A stretch of DNA of 64,000 nt from contig NW_021167080.1 of the NCBI RefSeq assembly GCF_003711515.1, forward strand, positions 2,950,155 through 3,014,154, in the 5' to 3' direction. This stretch comes from Sodiomyces alkalinus F11. Its lineage: Eukaryota; Ascomycota; Sordariomycetes; Glomerellales; Plectosphaerellaceae. The notes under the pieces were generated by a model. That model was not told the DNA's origin. It did no database searches and worked only from the letters and a program-made list of their open reading frames with translations. A program made the position numbers and the translations under genes. Shown in pieces: positions 9,718-20,600 of this stretch (position 1 is the stretch's first letter; each line of letters opens with the position of its first letter).

Positions 9718-11063
9718 GGTGATCGTTGAGATGGTGCATCGCCGGCATCTCACAGGTGTTGTATAATAAATAGCATCCCCAACTCAGATTACAAGAGTAA
9801 ACATTACATGTATACACAAAGCGTAGCAGAGGAAGAGAGAGAAGAGAGAACAGAAAGTAAGGAAGGCTTTGGACTGAGCAGGGGGGAGTCGGGGGACGGC
9901 CTACTGATGCAAGAAACTCTCCCGGCCCCATCATCTCCGAAGAAAGCCCATTTTAACGCCAACGTAAGTGAGAGGCAACAAAGCTAGAGGAAACAGAGGC
10001 AACGGATCCGGACCAAGCAGACCGGGGACAAGGTCATGCCAGTCCTCGGATGGAGAACACAAAGCGTGAACAAGCGAAGCAGAAGTCACTTGCAAGTACG
10101 AATACCTACGTTGTACGAACTACAAACCTACACAGACTCGAACCTCGGTGACGAAATCTGGCGATGCAAAATCAAAAAGGAGGACGGTTGGGCAAGACGA
10201 GCGTCGCCCAGCTGCGGCTATAAGTCGTGCCAAGTGACCGTTGGTCGGTTGGTCTACCGTTTGTTGGTCCGTTGGCGTGTTGGTGTGTTGGTCAGCCAAG
10301 GTCTGGCGGTCTGGGGGTTGCCGTGGGTTTCTGGTATGGGATCAGCGGAACAGTGAATGAAAGGGGCAACGAACAAGCCGGTGCCTCGTGGAATTCAGAC
10401 CCGACCGTCTGGTTATGCCAATCCATCCTTGGCACAGCGAACGAATCGAACGACAAGAATGGTGCAGTCAAGTCTGTCAAAGACGGTGGATGACCACCCC
10501 TTAAAAAGGGGGGGAACTAGAAAGCCAATAACCGAGGCCTTGTAACCGCTTGAGACAAGTTCCTGTTAGGTCCATGTCATCTAAGTGAAAGAAACAGAAA
10601 GGAAAAGGACTTGTTTGCAGCTTGCTAGCTGCTACGCCTAATCCTGGGAATAGGACAGGACGAAACCCCGTCCCGTGTGTATGGTAGCGTATCATGTTGA
10701 GTAAACCGTGGACGAGGAAGACGGCGACGGCGCTTGTTACGGGAAGTCGTAGTCTGTAGACAGGACTTGTCGTTCTATGGCGCTTGATTTGATCGTATAT
10801 CATGATCGCGAGTTGTCGGCGGCAGAAGAGTCGACGAGAGTCATGGAACGAGAGAAGATGATAGATTGAGAAGTTATCTTGATTCTTGATTCTTGACTAT
10901 CCAGACACACTCCCGCCCCCCTTTGTGCTTGCTTCACCGTCTTTGTCCCCTACCCTTACCCCTACACCCTGCGGTTCGTTGACTCTTTCTTACAGAGCTG
11001 ATCATTGCTCAAAGGACCACCGATGGGCCACCAGTCTACCATCTATCAGTTGAGTCTTCTACA
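9718..11063. other. Intergenic region (divergent promoters)
   Basis: Between the protease-like gene (minus) and the glycosyltransferase gene (plus). A locally repetitive GTTGGTCGGTTGGTC-type stretch lies at about 10240-10300. Open frames here are short, overlap on both strands and show no domain. I see no gene. Confidence 0.6.
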
Positions 11064-12564
11064 ATGTCATCGCGAGTACTACTCTCACAGATATGGCCCT
11101 TTGCATGGCCCGGAACCTCGTCAGCCGCATCAACCACATCAACCTCTCTGCTACTCGACTCCAAGTTAACCACAGACAAGAACGCCTCATCTGGAACCAC
11201 TCCCTCCTTCGTCGACGTCGTCACATCCAAGGGCTTCAGATGGATCGTCTCTTGCATTCTCGCCGCTCTCGTCTTTCTCAGTCTTCTCTCCAACGGGGAA
11301 CACATCTTCACAAGGTCCCCGATACCCATATCAGAACCTCAACGCCCGGGGAGCCGGACAATACTCTCTCACTCCCACCGCCTGGATGGTCCTGACGACG
11401 TCGACTGGTCGCGCTTCGCCTACGTCCAGTACGTCACAAACAGCGTCTATCTCTGCAACGCCGTCATGATCTTCGAAAGCCTACATCGCCTCCAGAGCAA
11501 AGCCGACCGGCTCATGATGTATCCTGCCTCGATGATGTCCCCGGACGCCACGGTGAGCTCCTCAGACGACCAGAGGCTTCTTATCAAGGCCCGTGACGAG
11601 TACGGCGTCAAGCTTGCTCCCATCCAAGTGCAACACAGAGATGGGTTTGACGGTATGGTTTCTCACTCTCGAGTTCATCGCCCCCTTTTTTTTGTTTTAT
11701 ATATATCTTTTTCTTTTTTCCATTTCACTCCATCTTGAATAACTCCCGGTCCACTAACAACCCCCTCTATTATCACAGACACATGGTCCGACTCGTTCAC
11801 AAAACTCCTAGCCTTCAACCAAACCCAATACGACCGCGTCCTCTCCCTCGACTCCGACTCCACCATCCTCCAACCCATGGACGAGCTCTTCCTCCTCCCC
11901 CCGTGTCCCATCGCCATGCCTCGCGCCTACTGGCTCTTCCCGGGGAAGCCGATCCTGTCCTCGCAGATCATGCTCATCACCCCCTCGGCCGACGAGTTCG
12001 CCCGCGTCCAGCGCAGAATCGACTCCGCCGCCCCGGACGACTACGACATGGAGATCGTCAACTCCCTCTACAAGGACACCGCCCTCGTGCTCCCCCACCG
12101 GCCCTACGACCTGCTGACCGCCGAGTTCCGCCGCGACGCCGACCATCACGTCCCGTACCTCGGCTCCGACACGGAAGCCTGGGACGCCGTCGCCGTGTTC
12201 AACGAGGCCAAGTTTCTGCATTTCTCCGATTGGCCTGTTCCCAAGCCGTGGTTGGCTACGCCGGAGCAGTTGAGGAGGGAGAGGGAGCCTACATGCATGG
12301 GTAAGGATGACGAGGAGGGACAGGAGTGTAGTGAGAAGATTCTGTGGAACAAATGTTATACTGATTTCAGGGAAAGGCGCAAGGTACGTTCCCCCCTTTT
12401 TTCTTCACCCCCCTTTTCTTATTATTTGTATTTATTTATTTTACTCCCATGCCTCGACTCTGCTTTCTTTCTTCCACTCGATATACTTGGACACTGCACG
12501 AAACGTGTTGACATCACGACAGCGGGTTTGTGGCAAGGGAACATCCCGTCAAGGCCGCAGGTAG
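11064..12564 (+). CDS. Type II membrane glycosyltransferase, GT8/glycogenin-like (fungal GlcNAc-transferase type)
   Basis: Join 11064..11652, 11779..12383, 12523..12564; 411 aa. Intron 1 (GTATGG..CACAG) and intron 2 (GTACGT..GACAG) restore the frame exactly, ending in RERRKRVCGKGTSRQGRR. The N-terminus has a short cytosolic tail and one helix (about 59-76, FRWIVSCILAALVFLSLLS), as expected for a Golgi type II enzyme. The lumenal domain starts at WSRFAYVQYVTNSVYLCNAV, with ESLHRL, and the metal-binding DxD is in LDSDST (Asp221 and Asp223). Further GT8-like blocks are MPRAYWLFPGKPILSSQIML, the DMEIVNSLY region and KFLHFSDWPVPKPW. The likely reaction is transfer of a sugar (GlcNAc or similar) from a nucleotide donor to glycans; the exact donor and acceptor cannot be told from the sequence. 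Confidence 0.85.
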
Positions 12565-14286
12565 TCGCACACCCGGGAAGTTGGAACGCTTACGCTGTGC
12601 ATCGAGACACAACATGAGGCTTGTTTCCAGCGCCACCGCACAAGATGTGGTGGTACTGCATGTTTTACGATTTTACAATCATTCACCTGGCTGGTCCATG
12701 GCTTCAAATTATCGTACTTGTATTTACCCTTTACCTATGATACCAGCACGAGGCGTAGACAGGCAGGGACGGACCCCGACGGTCAGGCGCTAGGCTATAA
12801 TTTTGGACAATCATGCTGTTTTCTTTTCTATTTGCTTCTGCTATTTTCTTCCGGGCTTGGACACTCTGGGATGGTGTATAGATCAAATCGTTGACAAGAA
12901 GAGGCCGGCCTGACGCGATATTTTGTGCTACGAGTCAACTTGCCACTGTAGAGCACGAGTTCGATGCAGGGCGGCTCGAGGATATAGACAACAGGAGAGT
13001 CGTTCCGTATTTATTATCCAAGACAGAAAAGAAAACCTTCTCGGAAAGGGGAAATATAGGGCGTGTCGTGATGACTTTGTAGAATATATCAATTTTAATG
13101 TCCTCTTAAACGACCCCTTTTCTTGCAGTATACATAGCACTCAGCACCCAACATTGCAACATCTTCCACACATGTAACTAAGACCAGAAATGAGCATTAG
13201 TGAGGCTTCTTCCTGTGGTATAACCAACTAACATTCACATTATCATGGGAATCTAACCCTGAGAGCTTACCTACCATATCTTGGCATAACCCCTTTAGCA
13301 TACCCCTGGCTCCCCTCTTTAGAGTCCACGTTTGTTATTGTCTTCACGGATCAATCTTTACAATGATAACTTACTTGTGCAGAACTATACTATTCACATT
13401 ATCATGCTTCTTGTTCCTATCCTAAATTTTAGGCTGTGACTCTTTGCTCAGATACAGAGAGGTGCTTTGAATAGAGAAACTAACTACTTTAATGTCAATA
13501 TAACTATATTCTCCCCATTCTCGGCGCCAACCCACCTTTCTTCTTTACCTTCCCCCCGTTCCGCTTTGCTGCTCCTTTCCACTATTGTCAGTAACTCTGT
13601 AGCAAGGAATAGCGACTCATCATACCCGTAAGGTGTTCTCTATGTGTTCATATAACTACAAGACTCATAAACATAGGAACTACTTATCAAGTTCATTAAC
13701 ACAAAGGAAGGCACAATATATCCACGTGACTATGACTTGAATCGGGCAGGTATTATAGATCCATGATCAATAAGTGAACAGTCATGGTCAGGCGGTACAG
13801 AATGGGACCTGGAAGCTGAATGATAACATCACGACTCGTGAATGACCCTCGATATACAATAAACAAGAGCAGGAGAGCGAAATAAAATAGCAAAGCGGAA
13901 AGAGCAGGCGCTACACTAGCTGCAATTCACCTATTATCACCTTTACACAATAGCCCAACCCTGAATAGAGAGAGTGGTTCATCAAAACGAACATGAAACC
14001 ATCCGATTCATTATTACTCTTGCCCTCTCTCGAGGAAGGAACCTCAACTACACCTCCGCAAGGAAGGGACGAGTTGAGTCCATCGTGTCAACTCTGTAAG
14101 CGCAAAGCAACACCTCCTTCCCCTAAGCTATAAAAGCTCGTCTGTCCTAACCTCCCGAACCGAGCCCTTGGTGTAGCAGAAGAAGAAAACGCTCTGGATT
14201 CACATTCCATTCGCAAGTCACCAGCTTCCCTCCGCTACCAACAACCAAGGCTTGTTCTCTCTTCTGAAGGAAAGAAGAAAAAAAGA
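12565..14286. other. Long intergenic region upstream of the bZIP-like gene
   Basis: About 1.7 kb without a supported gene; AT-richer than its neighbours. A 15-nt direct repeat ATTCACATTATCATG occurs at 13233-13247 and 13392-13406. The last 200 bp hold a TATA-type element and the probable 5' leader of the next gene. Confidence 0.6.
14129..14136 (+). promoter_or_regulatory. TATA-box-like element
   Basis: TATAAAAG lies 151-158 bp before the ATG of the bZIP-like gene, a plausible core promoter position. Judged by match and position only. Confidence 0.4.
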
Positions 14287-15529
14287 ATGAACATGATGCC
14301 GCAGGGATATGTAGACGAGGCCTTCACAGTCCAGAATAATCAAAGCATGGTCCCGACCGAGTCACACATGTTGCCGCATGGTGACTGGGCCGAGGATCCA
14401 ATGGTCAACGGCGCAGAGGAGGACGACGACGACGACGAAGAGTTGAGCGCCGTCATTTTCAACTTCAACACCGATATCTCTCCTGTCAAGGGAACCACTC
14501 CCTCCACGTTGGGATTGCCGTCGGGCCAAGACTCGAGGATGTTCGGACCTGATCATCTCCTCTTTGGCGGTCATGGTTTGGACGATACCATGCAGCAGAC
14601 CCCAGAGCACAATACCAACGGTGGCATGGATAGCGACGCCAACACCCCCCTCGATAAGCAGAACGGCTTCTCCGGTGACCTGGGATCGATGGTGGTTGAG
14701 ACCGAGGCCGTGGGTGAAACCTTGGATCCAAACGCCGAACCCTTCGACTTGGTAGGTCAACTGTCACACCAACCCCCCAGCTAGAGGCCATGCAAGTGCA
14801 GACCTCTCGCATTGGGTCTTCTCGTTTCTTTTTGTGACGTCGAGGCGCTGACCCCCCCAAAAACAACAGGAGCATATTTTGTCTTTCATCCCGGTTGACA
14901 CAGAAGTCCGACCTTTTCTCCCCACGCCCCATCCCCCGCCCGCCCCGACAACCCCCGATCCTAGCAAGTGGGTTGACAGTCTCGCAGCATCGGCCGATCA
15001 GAACGGGACGACGGGGACCAAAAAGAGGAAGCGCGGGCAGATCTCAAACGACGACGACGACGTGCACTCGGATAACACGCCACCGCCGCCGCCGCCGCCG
15101 CCGCCGCCGCGAAAGCTGCCTCCCCCAACGTACCACGTCGTCCCGGTGTTCCCGCCCAAGCCGGACGTGACAGGGTACCGCGCCATCGAAGGCGACATGC
15201 CGGACGGCCCCTACCGCGAGCGCACGGCCAAGTACAACAACGACGCGAGCGCCTTGCTCAAGAACTGGCAGAGAGAGAAGAACAACGTCTCCGCCCAGGC
15301 GTCGCGCCTGCGGAAGGCGAACCGGCTGATCGAGGTCGGCGAACTCCTGGCCCAAGCTCGCGCAGAGTGTGCCTTCTGGCGCGGCATGGCTATGAATCGT
15401 GGAGCTGCCGAGAAGGCTTGGTCCGGTCTGCCCCCGTCGGAGAGGGGGGAATGGGTAGCGTTGAACCGGATGGACCCAAGGGAGTTGAAGGAAGGTGGTG
15501 CGGCGAAGCAGGAGGACGAGGATACATAG
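14287..15529 (+). CDS. bZIP-like nuclear protein
   Basis: Join 14287..14751 and 14870..15529, 374 aa. The intron (GTAGGT..AACAG) ends the first-exon frame ..EPFDL and continues as EHILSFIPVDTEV, both in phase. The N-terminal half is acidic (EEDDDDDEE), Gln/Asn/Gly-rich and disordered. A basic KKRKRG (about 206-211) could be a nuclear localisation signal, and a run of ten prolines follows. Near the C-terminus NNVSAQASR (293-301) fits the bZIP basic-region signature NxxSAxxSR, and is followed by LRKANRLIEVGELLAQARAE. Leucines lie at 302, 308 and 314/315, so the heptad pattern of a zipper is weak and short. A transcription-factor role is an inference; it may be a divergent bZIP-like protein that needs a partner. 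Confidence 0.7.
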
Positions 15530-17615
15530 ATGATGGTCTCAATTTCCTTCATGAGAGCCATCATCCACCATATGGCACATGGGGCCAGTGTGGTATGCAA
15601 TCCCACCTGCCTAGGCATTCCCTAGGTATTCCCATGCAGTGTTTGGAGAATGAGCCCTCCAGAAATGACAAAGACAGAAAGAGCCTTGAGTGCCATATTG
15701 ACCCCTTGGGCTTTGTTGATGTGTTGCCTTGCTGACATTAAGCAAAGCATTCGCCGTGATGATGATATTCTGGATGACGGATAAAGAGGCGTGGAAGAGA
15801 TGGTGGTTTGCGCATTGAGAGAAATGTGAGTAATGGAGCGCGCGCACTCTATGTCAAAGAGCAAGGGCGGAAGGAGAGCCACAGATGAATTTGTGACGCC
15901 CCTTCGGGCCCTTCCACCCTACTCGGGTCTCGCCATGCAAAGAACGCGCAGTATTAGGTCGGTCTCTTCTCTTAGTTAGCAAGGAATGTCAGTAAGTAAA
16001 TAGAGAATATACCTAACTAGACGGGTAGAAACACGGTGATGATATCATAAGCTCGGTAAGAGATTATGGTTCTGCGGTATTGTTCCTAAGCGTGTTAGTA
16101 AAATTATCTTCCTGCGTGACTTAGTATTATAAACCTGTAAAGGATAACGGATAGGAGGGATGGATAAAAGGCTGGACGTGAGGAAAAAGAAAAGGCTAGG
16201 ATAATAGGAGAGGTAGAAAAGAAGAGTTAGAGAAGTGAGGAAAAAGTAATAATATAAGAAGAAGATAGAAGGAGGTTATTGCCTGCCTACCGCGCACTTA
16301 CATTAATTCAGTGCTTGATATTCCTGCCTAAGAACTTTAGAAGGCAGGGGCTAAAATAATCATAACCGGACTATCATATGCGCTTATAGATTAAAGAGAC
16401 AAAAGAAGCAGTGATGCCTTTGGTGTTGACTGATTCTCTTGATTGTGTGTAGAAGATGGGAGGATATCAGCTTAGTCTGGGGGAGTTGATGGCTTTTAAA
16501 GGAGAGGAAAGGAGAGGAGGGGAGAGAAACCAAAGTATAAATAAAGTAGACTGATTAGTCTGTGTAATAAAACTTGGATATGGCTAGGAGTAAAAACGGA
16601 GGTAAAAAGAGAGAGAAGTTAATGGATACTTACGTGATTAGGAAGAAGTACCCCTTGGGTGAATATGATAAGAAGGAAAGCAGGTGAGCAAGGGATAGGT
16701 AGAGATAGTTGGAGTTGGGAAAGTGTGCGCTATCCTTCTGATCCATCCCAGCTCGAGGAAGGTAGAAGAAGAAAGGCAAAAACTGGAAGGTAAAAAGGAA
16801 GACTCTGAGCAAGGCATGGAGATGTTATTAAAGCTGTAAGCAAGAGAGCGCGTCTCTGATAGCCGTGAGGTAAAGACGGAGGAGGGAGAGTTCAGGGTAC
16901 CTTAACCCAAAGACCGGCAGTGAGATGGTGAGAAAGTGATGGAGGTTACAAAGTAGCGGATCCACAGTAGAACCCTCGAAGGGAGTTAGGTAAGGTACCT
17001 TACCTAAGGTAGGTAGTATGGAATACATCGATGCCTCGTATAGAGACGTACAGATTCCCCTTCCAAGAGTCCAGAAACCTCAGTTTATAGCACTGCGAGG
17101 CAGGCACGTAAGCTCACTTACTTCTCTTCTATCTGACGACAAAGTTACAGCTGCCTTGAAAAGAATCCAGCTCCTTCTCAGAGAAGAACCCCCTGAGTTA
17201 CCTTATGTACAGGCGAGTCCAAGCATGTGTGGGCATATCAATCTATTCCACTTCCGAGAACCTGTCTAAATTATCCATCTCCATCTTTTCGACTCGTCTT
17301 CTCCGTCTATCTATATTCGTCACCCCCTCCTTCTCTCATGCCCAGGCATCCCGAGTTCCACCCAGTAGGCAACTCCTCCCAAAGTAACCCACGGGGGAAA
17401 GATCTCGTGCCACGGTTGGTTGGGATGGAAATAGGGGGTTGAAGAAAGTCCCCAAACGGCCAACGCTGCGCCAGTTTTCCATCTTACATGTGGTGGGAAA
17501 ACAAGAGATCAGGAAAACAAATGCAAAGGTACATGAGCAAAAATTTACATTGAAACAGAAAAAGAACAAAACATTAAAAAATCAAAAAAGAAATTGAGAA
17601 CGTCTCGTTCTCCTC
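15530..17615. other. Gene-poor convergent intergenic region
   Basis: About 2.1 kb between the bZIP-like gene and the end of FAS2. The part from about 15950 to 16900 is purine-rich and AT-rich on the plus strand, with many stops and no domain-like frame; it may be old degraded repeat sequence. A perfect 22-nt palindrome centred on GGTACC lies at 16986-17007. No gene is supported. Confidence 0.55.
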
Positions 17616-20600
17616 TTAGAAAGTGGACACCGCCACCGCGATGGCTTGCGTCTCAGAATGCGAGATCGATACGCTGACATCCTTCAGACCAGCCTTCCTG
17701 GCAGCAACGGCAGCATCACCGTGGAGCTAGATAAACCGAGTTAGCATCGTCTTCTCCAAGAAAAAAAAAAAACACAAGGCATCTTTGGGTGCAATACATA
17801 CCCTAACAACTGGTGCGCCCTCCTCGTTCCTCGCAATCTCAATATCCTTGAGTGCCGCACCCGCGCCCTTGCTGGCCACGCCAAGAGACTTGAACACAGC
17901 CTCCTTGGCGCTCCACCGCCCCGCGAACGAGCTCTGCGGGCTCGGCGCCCGCCGGCAGTACGCAATCTCGGCCGCCGTGAAGTTCCTCTCCACAAACGTG
18001 TCGTTGTCGACGTTGACGGCCGCAATGTCCTCGACGTCGACCCCGACCTTGGAGTTGCTCGACGCCATCTTCTTGCCCAGCGCCTCCATCATCTCCTGCG
18101 TCGCCTGCGCCGCGCCGGGCTTCGCCGTCTTCTCCGACAGCTTCATGAAATTGCTCGGGTACGTCAGCGCCGACGACTTCTTGTCCTCCGTCACGCGCGC
18201 CTCCGGGTTCAGCAGCACCTTGCTGAGCTGCTCCTCGCTGTACGGCGGGTCCGACTTGGCCACGAACAGCGAGTTGTTGACCAGCCCGTTGTGGAAGAAC
18301 CGGTACGTCTTCTTCTGCCGCGCCTCCACCTTGGCCGCGTACGCCGCGTACGTCTTCTCGTCCAGCACCGCGAACAGGTACTTGGCGTGCACGCCGATCG
18401 CCTGCGCGCCCTTCTGCCCGAAACCAAACGACGTCACCGAGAACGCCTTGATGCCGTCTGTCTGGATGCTGCGGCTGGGGTACATGATGAGGTCGAACTG
18501 CTCCATCACCGGGTCGACGTTGTCGGCGTTCCGGTTGCCCGGCACCAGGCCCGTGTTGAGCACCTGCAGGCAGCCGTTCATCATCCACGCTCCGGCCGCT
18601 CCCTTGGGGTGACCCGTGAGGTACTTCTGGAAGATGCCGAGCACCGCGTTGCCCTTCTTGCGCCCGAGGTGCTTGAGCTGCTGGCAAATCACCGACGACT
18701 CGTTCTTGTCGTTGGCCTTGGTCGACGTGCCGTGGAAAGACGCCACGCCCAAGTCGTCGACTGTGAGACCCCACGTCGCGAGCGCGCCCCGGAGCGGCGC
18801 GATGGTCGAGTCGTTCTTCCAGAAGTTGTTGCCGAGACTCCTGAGGACGTCCTTCTCTTGCCTCTGCGCCTCCTTCTCGATGTGCGTCGCCCGCGAATGC
18901 GCATACTCCTTCTCGTCGAACTCGTGGCCCTGCGCCTTCATCGCCTCGACCTCGTCGTACAGGTACTCCAGCTCCGACTCCTGCCACTGCTTAATCTGCT
19001 TCTTGCGCAGCTCGATCTGCCGCCGGCGGTAGTTCATGTCGAGCAGGGGCGACGGGAACTTGCCGGCATGTTCGCGCGCAGTGGTGAGCACACCCTGCCC
19101 GGGCGCGGGGACGGACCGGCCGATCTTGTCCGTCGCCGTCGTGGTCAGGGCAACAATGCCGTGGATGGGAACACCCATGTCAAGGGCGAGCTGCGCCGTC
19201 ATGAGGATCTGGACACCGCAGCCCTGAGACTCCATGAAGCCGTTACGGGTGGTAGTGGTGGGTCGAGACATTTCCGCAGGCGTACGTCCGTGGGCAAACT
19301 CATCGGCGGCGTTGCTGGTCGCCTTCATGTTGGCGAATTCGTAAGAGCCTTCCTCGCCGAGGTCATCGAAGCCACCAACGAAAACGACCTTGGCCTTGCC
19401 TTCCATGATCGTCTCGTAGCCAATGTCAACCGACTCGACCGAAGTAGCGCACGCGCCGACAGGCGTCTTGATGGGACCCGACGAGGAGATGAGAAGCATG
19501 TTCACCCAGGCCGCCATGGTGTTGATGAACGACTCCTGCAGAATGTCGTTCTGGACCGGCTTGTCCAGGAAACGGTCGCGGTGCATACCCCGCAGAGCAC
19601 CGGCTCCACCCATACCGGAGCCGATGCAGTTACCAACCTCGGAGACGTGCACATACTTGTAGAACTCGTAGGGATCGGTGATGCCGGAGGAAAGCAGCGC
19701 CTCGGCCACGGACACGAGAACGAAAAGGGTGACGGGATCGACCTGGTCGACAATGTCCTCGGGGACGCCGTATCGCTTGGCGTCCCAGCCAGTGGGGATC
19801 TGGCCAGCCACGAGGCGGTCGAAGCGAAGCGCCTTGGGGATCCAGAGACCAGCGCCCTTCTTCATGCGGACAGTGTACTCGCCCGAGTCGGGGATCTCGA
19901 AAATCTCCACCTTGTCGCCATGCTCGCGCTTGAACTCCTCCGCCGTCTCCTTGGACGCCTCGAAGGGCTCGAGGTCCTCCTCGATGACAACCTCGTGGAG
20001 CAGTTGCTTCTTCTCGGGGTCGTAGCCGCCAAACAATTCGGGTTCGATGAGACGGATACCGGAGTGTTCCAGAATGTGCTTCTCGTACTTCTGCTTGATG
20101 TCCTTGTCGTCAACGGGCTCGCCGGTCTTGGCGTCGACCCAGCCAGAGTAGGGCTTGCCCTTGATGGGTCCGTTGTGGTTCTTGATGAGACCCATGATCC
20201 AGGCCATCTCGACGCAGCCCTCGAGGGAGAACTCGCCGTAGGCCTCCATCTCCCACCGGGTGCGAGAGTTGCCCCAGGGCCCGACTTCGGCAAAGCCAGT
20301 GACGACGACGACCTTGTCCAAGTCGACCATGCCCTTCAGCTGATCGTGGAGAGGGGCGACTTCGGTCTCCCAGTCGGGAAGAGGCGGGAAGTCGAACTTG
20401 ATGTTGGCGCGCGGCTCGATGACCTTCTTCTTGTACAGGAGCTCCGAATCGGCACCGTTGACCACCTTGTTCTCGATGGCATTCTCCTTGGCAACGGCGC
20501 GACGCACTTCGCTCGTCTCCATGATATCCTTCCGCAGCCTCGTCATGGTCTCGTTGAGGTTGGGGATGAACTGGAGACCGCCGTTCAAGTCGGCAAACAC

